From Brienomyrus brachyistius (taxonomy: Eukaryota > Chordata > Actinopteri > Osteoglossiformes > Mormyridae): DNA of 64,000 nucleotides. A program made the position numbers and the translations under genes. Numbering within the stretch: position 1 is the first letter of the stretch; every line of letters starts with the position of its first letter. The notes beneath the pieces are model-generated. The model did not search any database and was not told the origin of the DNA. It saw nothing but the letters and a program-made list of their open reading frames with translations. This document shows, piece by piece, positions 44,541 to 56,616 of this stretch. The stretch spans positions 1 to 64,000 of the forward strand of contig NW_026042785.1 of assembly GCF_023856365.1 (NCBI RefSeq), in the 5' to 3' direction.

Positions 44541-44834
44541 AACACTTAAAGACACTACGGGCATGTAAATGGAGAACGAAATTATAGTTATACCGAATCT
44601 CCTACACACAATACCAAGGTTACCAACTTTGGTCAGCTGGCCGGAGTGAGACGTTCAATTCCCGTAAGATTTCTTTGCGCCAGCCTGAGAGTCTGAAAAC
44701 ACGTCACACCAGATGCATGAGAGATGGAAACCTGGGATATTCAGTCGAATCAGATCAAATATGATGCTAAGTTAGTACTAAGTTAAAATATGTTCCGCAC
44801 TTGTAACATGCACCCATGATTTGGAACAGCAGCA
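44541..44834 (+). repeat. Array-flanking module F, copy 3
   Basis: Closest to copy 1 (keeps TTCAATTCCCGTAAGA). Followed at 44838 by the same CTGTCAAGG left arm as at 21246. Confidence 0.9.
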
Positions 44835-44922
44835 TACCTGTCAAGGTTTGGATTTGAAAATAAAGGAAATTTTCCGGCACCCGCCGTGAGCCATCCCACC
44901 ACCGCAACCAGGCTCCAGTATC

Positions 44923-46639
44923 AACAACAACAAACAAACAAATTTATTTTTATATAGCGCATTATCACAACATTACATTGTCTCAAAGCGCTTTACAGTA
45001 TCCTCACCCAAAGCCCCCAGTGAGTAAGCCATAGGCGACAGTGGCAAGGAAAAACTCCCTAGAAGGAAGAAACCTTGAGAGGGACCAGACTCAAAGGGGA
45101 AGCCCATCCTCCAGGGGCCGGCAGGGATAGTCAAATAGAGAGAGGAGAGCAAGGAAGATAAGCCAATGCCGAAGCCGAGTCTTCTTCCAATTGCCAGGCA
45201 ACCAGAGGTAAGGCAGCGGGTCATACATGGAAGATCAGAACGGCGAGCTGGATGCAGGGACGTCACTGGTGGTGGTCGGGTGTGCTGGATATCTTGATAG
45301 ATTGAGGTCTCCAGGCATCACCCCCAGGAGGAGTAGGGGAAATAAAATGTACAATTAGGCATAGTAGAGGAGGCTATTGGCAGTGCTAAAAGCTAGGTGA
45401 GTACAATATGAAGTGCAATCTGCAAGCTCCGGCAGATATGGCTATGGCAGCATCAGTAGGAGGGAGAGGCAAGTGGGAATGCCGGCATGGGGAGTCCCTG
45501 AAATGTCAGCACTCCAGTTCCACAAGAGATTGCAAAGCTAGAGTGACAGCACTGACAATCCAGTTCATCCAAAGCCAATGGCACCGATCCCCACCCAGCT
45601 CTACACCTCACACTACAGGTCTGCCTGGGAGTGAAGAGTTAGCTAGGGCTAGAACTAGTGTCCCTATACGCTAAACTAAACAGGTGTGTTTTTAGTCTGG
45701 ACTTGAGTTTTTAGTCTGGACAGAGCACGTTACTGACACACACATCTTCTTCGCAATGTTGCACACCTCTTTAAAATTTGCCTTTGTGATCTCCGATTGC
45801 CTCAATCGGACATCATTAGTGCCGACGTGGATAACTATCTGAGAGTATTTACGTTTACTTTTAGCCAGCACTTTTAAATTTGCCGAGATGTCGGTCGCTC
45901 TGGCACCCGGGAGACAATTTACAATGGTCGCTGGAGTCGCTACTCTCACGTTTCTTAGAATAGAATCACCAATTATTAGAGCACTTTCAACAGGCGTCTC
46001 AGTGGGAGTTTCACTGAGTGGGGAGAACCTGTTGGAAACGCGGATAGGCGAATGGTGCCGGTGTAAGTTTGGTTTGGATTTGCGACTATGCCGCCGGGTC
46101 GTCACCCACTCGCCTTGCTGCGAAGGCTCTGCTGCCGGAGCAGGGGGAGACTTACTGGCTATCGCGGACATATCCGGAGCCGCTAATACTGAGTCAATAA
46201 AACTCTCATTCTCCTGAATGTTATGTAACGTCCGGATACGTCCCTCTAACACTACAATCTTCTCCGTCAGTCTAGCGACTAACTGACACTTCTCACATGT
46301 ATAAATACCGCTAATGACTGGAGAAGAATAGCTAAACATATTACACTCAGAACACGGAACAGTAGACATGGCGTTGTACTTACGTAAACTGAGGCTGTAA
46401 GGCTGGAAGCACCTTCTTAATTGAACGAAGATCGTGGGTCGGTACTTGCGTAGGTGATTAATCCGTCGGGGTCTGGGAAATTTTATTTATTTATTTTGGA
46501 GGATTATTAATCTTGCGAAGCTTTTTCCCAATGACTTAACTCGAATTATTATTTAGGTGATATCTATGGTTTCAAAGTTCGCGCGCTAGCAGTCAGTATC
46601 ACTCTCGCAGGAAACAGGAAACAACGGAAATGACCATGT
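44923..46639 (-). mobile_element. ORF1-only LINE insertion (half-LINE) with L2-type 3' tail
   Basis: The insertion is bounded by GTATC on both sides (44918-44922 and 46640-46644). The uninterrupted site is seen at 21337-21345 (CCAGTATCCC). Oriented on the minus strand it has a 5' UTR (46639-46370), a truncated ORF1 (46369-45692), a 3' UTR and a 3' end with GCGCTATATAAAAATAAATT followed by TTG repeats, which is typical for L2-like LINEs. No endonuclease or reverse transcriptase is present, so it must have been moved in trans. Confidence 0.8.
45692..46369 (-). CDS. LINE ORF1-like protein with partial SGNH esterase domain, C-terminally truncated
   Basis: The frame has 225 codons from ATG at 46369. 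Seen: a Cys pair cluster (C6, C9, C25, C28) that could bind one zinc; a heptad-like helix (residues about 31-52); a Pro/Ser/Arg-rich linker; then an SGNH hydrolase start with GDS at 134-136 ([10 protein letters not shown]), LPGARATDI at 153-161 and HVGTND at 181-186. Family knowledge: ORF1 proteins of many CR1/L2-type LINEs carry such an esterase, which has a C-terminal D-x-x-H block. Here the frame ends soon after residue 216 in unrelated residues, so the final catalytic block is absent and esterase activity is unlikely. Confidence 0.8.
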   Translation of the reverse strand: MSTVPCSECNMFSYSSPVISGIYTCEKCQLVARLTEKIVVLEGRIRTLHNIQENESFIDSVLAAPDMSAIASKSPPAPAAEPSQQGEWVTTRRHSRKSKPNLHRHHSPIRVSNRFSPLSETPTETPVESALIIGDSILRNVRVATPATIVNCLPGARATDISANLKVLAKSKRKYSQIVIHVGTNDVRLRQSEITKANFKEVCNIAKKMCVSVTCSVQTKNSSPD

Positions 46640-46644
46640 GTATC

Positions 46645-46917
46645 CCTTACATTTTAAGACAGGAAATATAAAATAATATAAATTATATAAAATATAATAT
46701 AAATATAAATATATAAAATATATAAAATATAAAATAACCATTTGTCATTTATTTTCTATTAATTTTTCATGTTCACTCATGCGGCTCTGTCATTCACTAA
46801 TGACTTGGATTTTTCATGCCGACTGACATCGTTCCTTCCCCGTGGGAGACAAATCTTACAGAACGCGTGACCCATCCTGCTCCTCTTCAGGAAAGTAAAT
46901 TCGTCATCTTCGTCATC
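46645..46917. repeat. Resumed AT-rich arm and a diverged array-unit remnant
   Basis: After the LINE the (ATAAAATAT)n arm continues as at 21341-21420. Then comes a diverged version of the unit (TTTTTCATGTTCACTCATG ... TTTTTCATGCCG ... AAATCTTACAG), without a tRNA-like core. It ends at the start of the right large duplicate. Confidence 0.7.
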
Positions 46918-46929
46918 ACCCCTTAAAAC

Positions 46930-48790
46930 AATTACTGAAGCGAGACGGCGCACGCGTTACGGCGACAGATTTAAATTGTGAGTGCACTATATCTCGTCGC
47001 AAATGGTGCTTAACCACGGCGGGTCTCAAGCACAGGAGACTCCCAATTTCTAAATGACACACACTTGGCTCACAGCGCAAAGTTGTGTTAAACTTGCTTT
47101 GTCTAAAGCAGGCACACACATACGAGTATGATCCTGATAGGTAACTAAGCTATCGGTCTTATGTCCAAGCGCAACATAATTTAGGTTAGAACCTCATAAC
47201 AAGTATTCCCGTTCGCTAATAGAGAGATCTCTCCCAGGATATATAGAAACGGAGACACTCGTCCGAATTGAACCTGGAAACAAAGCGCTACATCTGAGAA
47301 TCTCGTCAGACATAGGGTTAAAGTTTACTGCAGTTTAATACGAAAGAACTACAATGAAATCACCGAAAATAAAACAAAATAATATAACTACTAATAATAG
47401 AAATAAAAATAACTATAATAAGCCCATATGATCCCGCTTAAATGCCTTCAGATTGCCATGAGTGCGACTTTTGCAACCAGTTGACAGTAGCGCTTCTTCA
47501 CTGCACGTTCGGTCATAAAAAGTTTAAATTGTGTGCTCAGAATAAGTTTAAACCTTGTGCCTTGTGATTATTAACCAATTTTTATGCTGAATGGTCGGCT
47601 CAAACTCAATTGCGAAACACCGTGAGTCTGTTAATGTGTGACTTAAATGGAACTCATTAATAACCAGTATCACGTAATAACCTGGGTTAGAATAGAAGGC
47701 TTGTCCAACGAGCTGCGTCACCAGGTAATGTAAACGATCGGTAGCGAAGCTCCCCTCACGGCCAATGAGAGAGAGTCTCGCGATATTTCAGGCGAATTTG
47801 AGGTTTCAGAGCGTAGATCGCACAGGCAGGGATTCTTGTGAGCACTCAATGAACGGAGGCTGAAGTTGTGTAAAAGACATGCATTTATTCCTATAACTAA
47901 CATAAGACAGACATTACACCTAACAAACAATAAACACGAAATAACGGAGTGGACACAAACAATGTAATCATGAAAATGCAATGACCAGATTTAAAATGAG
48001 TAACCTTAAAAGGGAAAATACTGTTCTGCAAAGCAAGCAATTTGTGGAAATACTGTCCTAAAGTAATATAGCAGGTGAATAGGAGTTTAGGTTGTTATAA
48101 ATGAAAGGAAGTTTGTTTACTTGGTTGCAGAGTGGGGGGGGGGGGGGGTCTTGGCAGTTGGTTGCGGAGGCTGATGAGCTGATGGGTGATGGCACTCAGG
48201 GAGGCGCGGTGTTTGCAGCGGTTGTTGGAGTGGAGCCCCTCTGATTCCCTCTCCTGGTGAAGCTTGGGCTTGGTTGCAGTTCTCTGTCCAGCTGGGTCTT
48301 CACTGATAGGCTTCAGGAGGGCTTCTTGTGGGCTTCTCTTCTCTTGGGCTGATGTTCTCTGCCTCTCTTCGTGCTGATGGTCTTTTGTTTTCTCCTCCCT
48401 TCTGTTTCTCCTCTCCTGGCTTTGTTCTGAGGTGCCAGGTTTTATAGTGTAAAGTTCGTGAATAGGAGTGACCAGGAATTCGACTCCTGGACCAATGGCT
48501 GACCATCCATTTGGCGGGCTTTCGGAAGGGGGTCTGTATCAGTCCTTTTGAGATTTATGACCAGAGTGATTTCCCTTGTATTGATGATTTTCGTTAGGCT
48601 GGTGTAACTTTTGATATATTCACTTTCGTGGTAACCACTGACCAGATTTGGAAACTGGAGTGATTTTCCATCGGTTTGATACCAAACATGCCATAGCAGC
48701 CTAGCGGTTCACACCTCATACCATCTGTAATGATTAATTAATGATTACTTATATTATGTCGTTATGTTATATTACTCACACCTTATTTTA
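46930..48790. other. Uncharacterised sequence, no gene recognised (right copy)
   Basis: Counterpart of 31-1880, with several single-base length differences in homopolymers. The G run here, 48134-48148, is 15 long instead of 12. No gene is supported. Confidence 0.5.
48134..48148 (+). repeat. Poly-G run (15 G)
   Basis: Counterpart of the 12-base run at 1231-1242, three bases longer. Confidence 0.9.
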
Positions 48791-48820
48791 TGCCTCACAA
48801 TCTATATAATTGTAAATATA

Positions 48821-48897
48821 CTGTGTAGCTGCTGGCGCGTTCCAAACTAAATCTCATTGTACTTACAATGTCAATAAAAACATCCATCCATCCATCT
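48821..48897 (+). mobile_element. LINE-type 3' tail with (CATC)n, right copy
   Basis: Same element as 1912-1990. Confidence 0.5.
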
Positions 48898-49539
48898 AGG
48901 CAGGCCAGTGTCGCCTCCATCCTTCCTGAAGTCAGTGATTCCTTTGTCTTTGTGCTGTTTAGTGCCAAATTGTTTGCTGAACTCCAACCTATCAGTTTCT
49001 GGACCTCATCTCTGTAAGCTGACTCATAAGAACCAAAGAGATTTACAAATGAGAGGAGGCCATTCGGCCCATCAAGCTCCTTTGAGGAGAACTTAGCTAA
49101 TAGCTCAAAAATCTTATCTAGCTCTGATTTAAAAGAACCCAGGGTTTTAGCTTGTGTTACAATAACAGGAAGACTATTCCATACTCTAACTACACGCTGT
49201 GTACAGAAATGCTTCATCAAATTCGTTTTAAAATGTTCTCCAGCTAATTTCCACTTATGGCCACGAGTTCTGGTATTTAAACTAACATTGAAATAGCCAT
49301 TTGGCTGAACAGCATCCAGACCTGTTAGAATCTTAAACACCTGGATTATGTCCCCCCTTAGTCTCCTTTGCTCGAGGCTAAACAGATTCAGCTCAGCTAA
49401 CCTCTCCTCATTAGACATTCCTCTAAGACCAGGAATCATTCAACGTTGCCCTACGTTGCACCTTTTCCAAGGCAGCAATGTCCTTCTTAAGGTATGGTAA
49501 CCAAACCCGCACACAATATTCTAGGTGGGGTCTTACCAA
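48898..49539 (-). pseudogene. CR1/L2-type LINE reverse transcriptase, C-terminal fragments (right copy)
   Basis: Counterpart of 1991-2632. Here the C-terminal part and the misplaced RT-core fragment lie in one open frame of about 200 codons, because the small indels of the left copy are absent. The unbroken frame is therefore a property of the copy and not evidence of function. The catalytic RT core is missing. Confidence 0.8.
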
Positions 49540-49559
49540 GGAATTATATTATCGTAGCA

Positions 49560-49967
49560 TCACTTGCCTTGTCTTAAACTCCACACACCTAGAGATGCAA
49601 TGTGCCTTCTCGCGTGGTGTTCCTGCAGAGGGAGTCTGTGAGTGCTGGAGATTGGGGGAGGGGGCAGTGTGGCTATGTCTGCTCTGTGTTCCTCCAGACG
49701 AGCAAAGAAGCTGTTTAGCTCCTTTGCTAAAAGGGCGTTGCTGTTAACAGTGACGGTGTTGTTGCCTTTGAAGTTTGTAATGTGTTGTATTCCCTGCCAC
49801 ACCCACTGTGGGTTGTTGTATGTGAAGTAGACCTCTATTTTCTGTTTCTCTGCCTGCCTGGCAACCTTGATGCCCCTATTCAGGTTAGCTCTGGCTGCAC
49901 TCTGTGTTCTTGACTGCGCTGTCTTGTCCTGTAGTATTGTATTGTTGCTCTTGTGTTTATCTTGCAC
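49560..49967 (-). pseudogene. CR1/L2-type LINE ORF2, linker before the RT domain (right copy)
   Basis: Same fragment as 2653-3060, with the same RT-core deletion. The deletion therefore predates the large duplication. Confidence 0.8.
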
Positions 49968-50143
49968 TTTCTCCCTCTGTTTGTGCTCCTTTCACTCTGT
50001 ATAGTTCTATCTTGCCCGCACTTGTGTCATCTTGTGTTGTTTCTGTTTTTCTTCTTTGTGTTGCACCGTGGTCCAGGAGGAACAATGTTTCCTTTCACTG
50101 TGTACTGTGTATATTGCTGAAATAACAATAAACCCACTTGACC
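49968..50143 (+). mobile_element. LINE 3' UTR remnant (right copy)
   Basis: Counterpart of 3061-3236, lying directly upstream of the second chemerin-like gene. Confidence 0.5.
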
Positions 50144-50291
50144 ACCTGCCTCAATTCATCCTGAAGAGTTTTCCAATGTTGTTCAAAGGTCTGTTTGTTT
50201 CGAGTGAAGGACACGCCCCTGGACGTGCTGGATAAGGGGACCACAGATCAGTGTCCTCAGTCCTGCTTCTCCCTTCAAAGCTGAGAGGAAG

Positions 50292-52479
50292 ATGACCCGC
50301 CTGCTGCTTCTGGTTTTGGCTTATGGAGCTCTGCTTATCTCCACAGAGGCCCAGCAAGATTACCACAGTCTCCCTGCACTCACAAGACGGCCATTAAACT
50401 CGCAGTCGAAAATGCTCATCAAGGAACCCGTCAGCACATGAATTTCTATAACATCCAGGGCCGTCCGAAGGTAACTGCTGAGAAAGTGTTTACAAAAGTG
50501 TGAAACTTTCATCATCTGCAAGCTGAACTAATGAGTATCACATTGATTTTGATGTTTTAATTTCAATGCATATGATGCTTAATGTCTCTTCACAATGAAA
50601 GTGATGGTTGTATATCTCAGCCCTGGTCAATTTTACCTTCTCACAGTTTCTCTCTGAATCTGCTGCAGTCAAGTCTGTGACAGTTTGCCATTTTTTGGGT
50701 GATTATTGTTTGTTATATTGCCTTTAAAACAGTTGTAGGCAATTTTGTATATAACGTGTTTATGTGATTTAGATCAGCAGTGAATACATTGACATTGAGA
50801 TTCTCTTGAGAGCAACAAAATGTCCAAAGTCAACTGCAACAGACCATCGGGCTGACTGTATTTTCATGGACAAGAGGGTAAGTAAAGAGTCACTGTGACT
50901 GTGAGCATTGGACATATCAGTTAGCAAATTAATTTAGGTTCATGTTAACTTTTTTGATGCCCTGCGGGGGAAAGTTAGCCAACAATAAAGTAACAAATAC
51001 ATAGGTGGCCTCAAAGAGCCAGTTCCTTCACCTTATTCTCAAATTTTAGTAGGTTTACAGGCTTAAAGGCTGGATTACCAGGCAGAAGCAAATGCTAATC
51101 ATCTGAGGGGTGACCTGTAGATTATGCTTCGAGCTATGAACCCTAGCTGGCCTTATTTAAAGACCTGTGGGCTGTACTACAAAGCGGGTTTTACATACCC
51201 AGAGTTAACTCAATCGAGCCAGGTTAACTAAAACTCATTGTTGAAATCAGCCTTAAATGGCAGTGTGGTGTTTTGTGGTGAAAGGGCAGGACTTAACTCT
51301 TGTTTTAATTAGAAAGCCAGTAATTAAACCTGGTCAGAGCAGGGTAGATGTGCAGTGTGAATTACCCTTTAAATTTACCTCTTTAAATAGTGAACTACAG
51401 GACCACTTAGCTTGATCGGAGGACAGTATTTTAATACAGAGCAGTGTTCAGTTAAACGGGATTTGTTGTTCATACTTTTAGATGAACTTGCTTTGTATAA
51501 TATAGCCTTATGGTGACCCTGCTTTGGAAGCTCTTTCCTCTAAAATTGTTCTGTGTCATTAAACCCTGCACTCCAGCAGCTCTGCCTTAAATCATTAGAT
51601 ATATCTTTACTACACCTTCTCTCACTGTATTTATTGCCCACCACTCTTTAAATACTGTTTTTGTGTGTCTGTGTGTTTTTGCAGCCATTCATTAACTGTA
51701 GAGTTTGCAGCAGACGGTCTGGTAATGATCTTACACATCCATCAAATGACTGTGTACCAAACAAGAAAGTGGATGAAGTAAGTGTAGAGAGTCTTAGCAT
51801 TATGGAAATGTAACAGGTGTGTGAATTGTGTCTAAACATGTGGTTAAACTTTGATTGTGTTTGTACATGCAAAAATTTGATCAGAGTACTGTTTATTAAT
51901 GACAATGTTACTTTTAATCTGAACAACAGTGGCAGCACCAAGGAAAAGCTTGGGGGGGGGGGCTCTAGCTCCTCCTCCAATGACCATAGTACCCCCACAG
52001 CACCCCCAAAATATTGGTTTCATTTTTTCTTTAACTATCTGTAAAATCTGTATATTGTGTAAGACATTTTTGCGGTTTTTACAGCATACTTGTAGTGTAT
52101 TTTTTCTTCAAAGTACACATAGAGGCTCTGTGAGCTAGACGTTAGAATTTCATATTTTATCCTATTTTATCCATGCTGTAGCTTATCGTGCTGTGTGCTT
52201 CTATACACCATCTACATAAGCTGAAAAGCTAAAGCACCCGGTCTAAATAATCTCACTCCCCTATAGCACCTGTAGCATTAAGTCACTGGCGCTGCCACTG
52301 CTGAATAAACGACTCCAATCTGACTAAACCGCTTAACTTTTCCTCCCCATGTTACATTTCAGGACAAACGACGTAATATGTGTCCTTCTGATAAACCTCT
52401 TCTCAGACCTAAAACTGCCTTGGCTTCCAAGGACACTAAAGAAGCTGAAGGAGACCGTCTGGCTGTTTCTGATGGCTGA
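50292..52479 (+). pseudogene. Chemerin-like (rarres2-like) gene, four exons, same exon-1 frameshift (right copy)
   Basis: Exons at 50292-50470, 50773-50877, 51685-51777 and 52363-52479, all with the same splice sites as the left copy. The exon-1 length of 179 nt and the frameshift between signal peptide and cystatin-type helix are identical. The lesion is therefore older than the duplication, or both copies are the same locus assembled twice. No further stop or splice-site loss is visible, so the break is recent or an artefact. Confidence 0.65.
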
Positions 52480-52539
52480 TGGTCCTGCAATGTGGACCAG
52501 AGGAGGAAACTGGGAGGGAAAATGCTTTGCTTTATATCA

Positions 52540-52677
52540 TGCCCACCCAAAGCCCCCAGTGAGTAAGCCATAGGCGCCGATAGCATGGAAAAACTCCCAA
52601 GAAGGAAGAAACCTTGGGAGGGACCAAACTCAAAGGGGGAGCCCATCCTCCTGGGGCCGGCAAAGTGTAGGTGCAGG
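52540..52677 (-). mobile_element. LINE 3' UTR fragment downstream of the chemerin-like gene (right copy)
   Basis: Counterpart of 5633-5770. Confidence 0.7.
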
Positions 52678-52916
52678 ATCACAAAAGAACTTGACGAGAG
52701 AAACGAGAGAATTCGACTGTCCCTCACAAAAACTGTAAAGTTTTAGTGGCTAAATTGCTTTTTCTATGCCTTTTCAAACAGGAGGAGATTTGTTTGGCTA
52801 TACGTAGAAATTTTCTATACAATTTAGACAGCACAGAATCATTAACCTACTTTAATGCATTTATTAATACAACCACATATTTCACACATTTTGACATCAG
52901 TCATGCAGTGAAGATA

Positions 52917-53122
52917 CAGTCTCTTTATTTCTTGACGCCAACCCTCCCCATTAATCCGGGCTTGGGACCGACACCTAGTTGAGCTGGCTTTCTCCCTTAA
53001 GTGGCTGGGTTAGGCTAAACTATGTACATATTTATGAAGACTACTATAAATTTATAAAGACCTCCCTAAATATGTAGTCTAACAAAACGCAGTTTAAAGA
53101 AGGTAGCCTACCTGGTAAACAA
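52917..53122 (+). repeat. Dispersed repeat R1, forward copy (right)
   Basis: Counterpart of 6010-6215 within the right duplicate. Confidence 0.75.
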
Positions 53123-53188
53123 AGAAATTAAAAGGCCCACAGCATATAATCGGGCTATATCCAAGCAGTTTTTAAGAACGTAACCTAC

Positions 53189-53449
53189 ATGGCGAAATTG
53201 AATTACTTTCTGGACCAACAAACGCAACCAGACATGAACATTATGCACCTTCCTAGTCTTGATGTATGTCGTCATACAGATGAGGACGTTAAGGCAGCCT
53301 TTAGGTCCGACCCATCATGCACTGCAGTTTTTTGCAAATTCCTCAGATGGAAAACCATTAAATACCTCTTCTATTACCTTATATTACCTTATATTCATGT
53401 AATAAATATACAAATATCAATTAGTTGGAAATCAGCCAGACAGACGTAA
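53189..53449 (+). other. Short open frame of unknown nature (right copy)
   Basis: Counterpart of 6282-6494. The frame stays open for 86 codons here and contains a Cys-containing stretch (SDPSCTAVFCKFLRW) that is frameshifted in the left copy. No family recognised. Confidence 0.25.
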
Positions 53450-53609
53450 TTACTACAAATGGTTTCCACTGTATTTGTGACTCTGAGTGCCGCAGGCTTG
53501 GATGCAGTGCCGCACCATTTTGTAAGTAAATTAATAAATATTAATGAGACATCACCTACCACCCTGCAAAAAAGAAATTTGCCGCTCGTCCCCCTGCACA
53601 TGAACCAAC

Positions 53610-53735
53610 ATGGCTGTGTCAACCAGCGGAGCTCCGGAGCCTCTGGAGAAACACGCGGCAAAAAAGGCTCGCATACGGTCTTCCAGAGTTTGGGAATACT
53701 TCAGTCATGACACCTTTTCTGCGCCTCTACTGTAG
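53610..53735 (+). pseudogene. BED-finger / hAT transposase N-terminus remnant (right copy)
   Basis: Identical to 6728-6853. The sequence shortly upstream differs: a left segment of about 40 bp starting near 6616 is replaced by about 16 different bases near 53527. Confidence 0.45.
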
Positions 53736-54350
53736 CTGGCGTTAATGACGCTGTTTCAGCCATTTTATATTTTCTGTTTACTTATTCTGTCATGTAAGAC
53801 TGAGACAAATTATCGTTTACGACTATTCTTACACACTGTAGCCTGACTTGCTGACTTAAGTAAGCTTAACTATAAGCTACCTTTGCTAGTGTTTGTGAAT
53901 AACATGTTTCTCTAGTTATGAAATTATTCCATGTTTTAGCATCTGTTTCAACATTAAAGTCAAATTGGTATATTGAAATATGTAAAAACTATTGAACTAT
54001 CAGCTTAAGTCTAACATAGAAAATCCTACTGAATCTCTTAAGATTTTCCTTTTTTGTTAATGCACTAATGTTTAAGAAGTGTCTTAAATTGAATTTCAGA
54101 TTTGTGTGTGGGTGGGAGTGGGTGAATTGTATTAAATTCATACATTCATTCTTTTGGCTCAGACATTACTGACCTAAAACAAATTGAGGCATTGGGTAAG
54201 TGCTTAAATTAGCTACTAAATGGCAAAAAATATTCTAAATATCACATTTTCCATTCTTCGGTATAATTTTAATGAATCACCTATGCTGCCAAACATTAAC
54301 GCATAGATTGTCACAACACTCTATGTTTTAGTTCTTCTTTATGTGTATAG

Positions 54351-54532
54351 GACGGTGTGATGGTTCTGGTGGTGGGTGTGGCCGACGCTGCTCGCGATGT
54401 TTGGCTATGCTGCAGTCCCAGGGACCAAGTTGGAACACATTTCCACCTTCAAGCTTAGGTGGAAAAACGGCACCGAGACCCAGCAGCAGGACAACTTCTT
54501 GTCCAGACAACCAGCCCTGCTTCATCATTGAA
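54351..54532 (+). other. Candidate orphan exon, function unknown (right copy)
   Basis: Same as 7469-7650, with the donor at 54533. The two copies appear identical over the segment. Confidence 0.35.
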
Positions 54533-54679
54533 GTAAGCCCTGTGAACAGGAGCGAGATGTACTTCTGCAGTGGATGTTATAGCGGAAAGAACATCCCCAT
54601 CCTCACGTCTGCCGGAGTGCCCCCTCAAGTGGGTGTGTGACTTAACTCGATGGATGAATTGGACAGAATGTACTGTTAC

Positions 54680-55286
54680 TAGAGGTCGACCGATATGGGT
54701 TTTTCAAGTCAAGGGTCAGGCGATGGCCGATATATGCTGCTGATTTTTTTTGGCCGATAATTGGACGTTTTCCCCTCTATTTGCATGGTAAAATATCACA
54801 CTAATAATAACAAACGATACACAAAATTTCTCAATTTAGCATTTATTGAATACTCAACTTGGAAACAATAACACATTTATAAACAATAAAAATAGCAGCA
54901 TCAGAATCTCTGTTAGTGCACAATATAGCAGCAAACTCCTCATGTTTGACGGAAGGAAATTTGTAAACAATACAAAAAGGAATAAGCATGTTATCTTTAG
55001 TTGTAATCCCACTTCCAGTCCCTGAGTCTTACTCACCACACTCATACTTCACAGCAAACAGACAGCAGTTAATTAACCAGAAGAGAAAAATGCAAAAACA
55101 CAACAGAACTTGTAAATAATAACAAACTAATAGACAATAAAAATAGCAGCATCAGAATCTCTATTAGTGCCAAATATAGCAGCAAACTCCTCATGTCTGA
55201 CGGAAGGAAAATTTGTAAATACACAAAGGAATGAGCACATCTTCAGTTTTAATCCCATTTCCAGTCCCTGAGTCTTCCTCATCCCA
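54680..55286. mobile_element. Non-coding DNA-transposon-like repeat with internal direct repeat (right copy)
   Basis: Counterpart of 7798-8404. Confidence 0.5.
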
Positions 55287-55335
55287 CAAGCAGGCAAGGC
55301 ATGTCACCCCGGTTGTGTGACACTTATTTTATATA
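55287..55335 (+). repeat. Detached first unit fragment of the 240-bp minisatellite (right)
   Basis: Counterpart of 8405-8453. Confidence 0.85.
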
Positions 55336-55347
55336 ATAAAATAAGTG
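55321..55347. repeat. Perfect palindrome, 12-bp arms (right copy)
   Basis: Same as 8439-8465. Confidence 0.9.
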
Positions 55348-56590
55348 CCCCCTGCGGCCCCAGAGCCCGAGCAGCCGTCTCCGCTGCCTGCAGCTACCGC
55401 GCCCACGTCCGAGGCGCTTTCCCTGCCTGCAGCTCCCGGGCAGGCGCCCCCTCTGCAGCCTGCAGCTCCAGTCCCTGGCCCCACTCCAGTCCCTTCTCCC
55501 CCTGTGACTCTGGTACCCTCACCCCGACGAGCCCGACCCCGGCCGCAGGTCCTTATGTCTGTGTCCCATAAGGGGAGAGGACACAGACGCACGGCTGGGG
55601 TCCCACCCGCCCAGCCCCCTGGCTCGCCCTCCCTCGCCGGCGCTAGGGCTTGGTCGGCACCTGCGGGTCCTGGCCCTCCGGGTCGGCTGTCGTCTGCGGG
55701 TCCCCCTCCGCGGCCTCGTCGCCCTGCCTCGGTCCCTCCTCCGGCGTCTTATCGGTTGCCTGCGGGCCCCCCGACGGCGGCTCCTCATTCGCCTGCTGGT
55801 CCTCCCGCTCTGGCGTGTCGGAGGACGTCGCCGTCTGCTGCGGCTCCCCCTCTCTCCTTGCCCTCGCCAGGGTCCCTTCCAGCTCCTTCGTCCCCTTCCC
55901 TGGTCTCCCCTCCGACTCCCTCCTTCGTCCCTGCGTCTGTCCCTCACCCCGTCTCCTCGGCCCCTCCGGCTCCGGCCTCCCGGCCGCCTGCAGCCCTTCC
56001 GGCTGCCTCCCGTCGCCCGCTGGGTCTCCCTCGGGCTCCTCTTGGTTCCCCCTCCTTCTCTCCCTGGCCTCCCGTCTTTGTCCCTCCTGCCTCTGCTCCC
56101 CCTCGCTTTGTTCCTCCTGTCTCTGTCCCTCCTCTCTTTGTCCCTCGTCCCTCTGGCTTCTGCTCCTCTTTCCCCGATGTTCCCTTCGTTCACTCCCGGT
56201 CCTTTTGTCCTGCCTGTTCCCTCCGTGTCCCCCTTTCTGATCTGTTTCTCTGCCTTTCCTGTCTTATGTCAAGTCTTGTCCTGGCTCCTTCCCCTGTGCC
56301 AGTTCTGTCTGTCCGTTCTGTTCCCTGTCCCTCATTAATGAGGTTTTATATAGATATACATATATGCCCGGCTTGTCCGCTCCTCGTGTGTGCCACGCCC
56401 CCTGATTACCCACGTGTGCTTCCCTGATCGTCTCCTGCTTTGCCCGATTACTTTGATTAGTCATGACCTATTTTAAGTCCTGGTCTTACCTGTTTGCCCT
56501 GTCCGTCATTGTAGTTTGTCAATGCCTGCGTTCCGTCCTGCTCTACCCGCTCCGTTTCCCCGATTAAAGACCCGTTTTCACAAACACAAA
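55348..56590 (+). mobile_element. GC-rich, CT-rich inserted block with Pro/Ser-rich open frame (right copy)
   Basis: Counterpart of 8466-9705. Two extra C near 55537 join the upstream Pro-rich frame to the 290-codon ATG frame (55555-56427), giving a 360-codon open frame without an upstream ATG. The ATG-started part itself is the same in both copies. Confidence 0.4.
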
Positions 56591-56616
56591 AAAAACTATA
56601 TGTATACATATACATA

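Noticed and set aside
45408..46217. Plus-strand frames over the LINE insertion
   Set aside because: They are antisense to the LINE ORF1 and 3' UTR and have no motifs.
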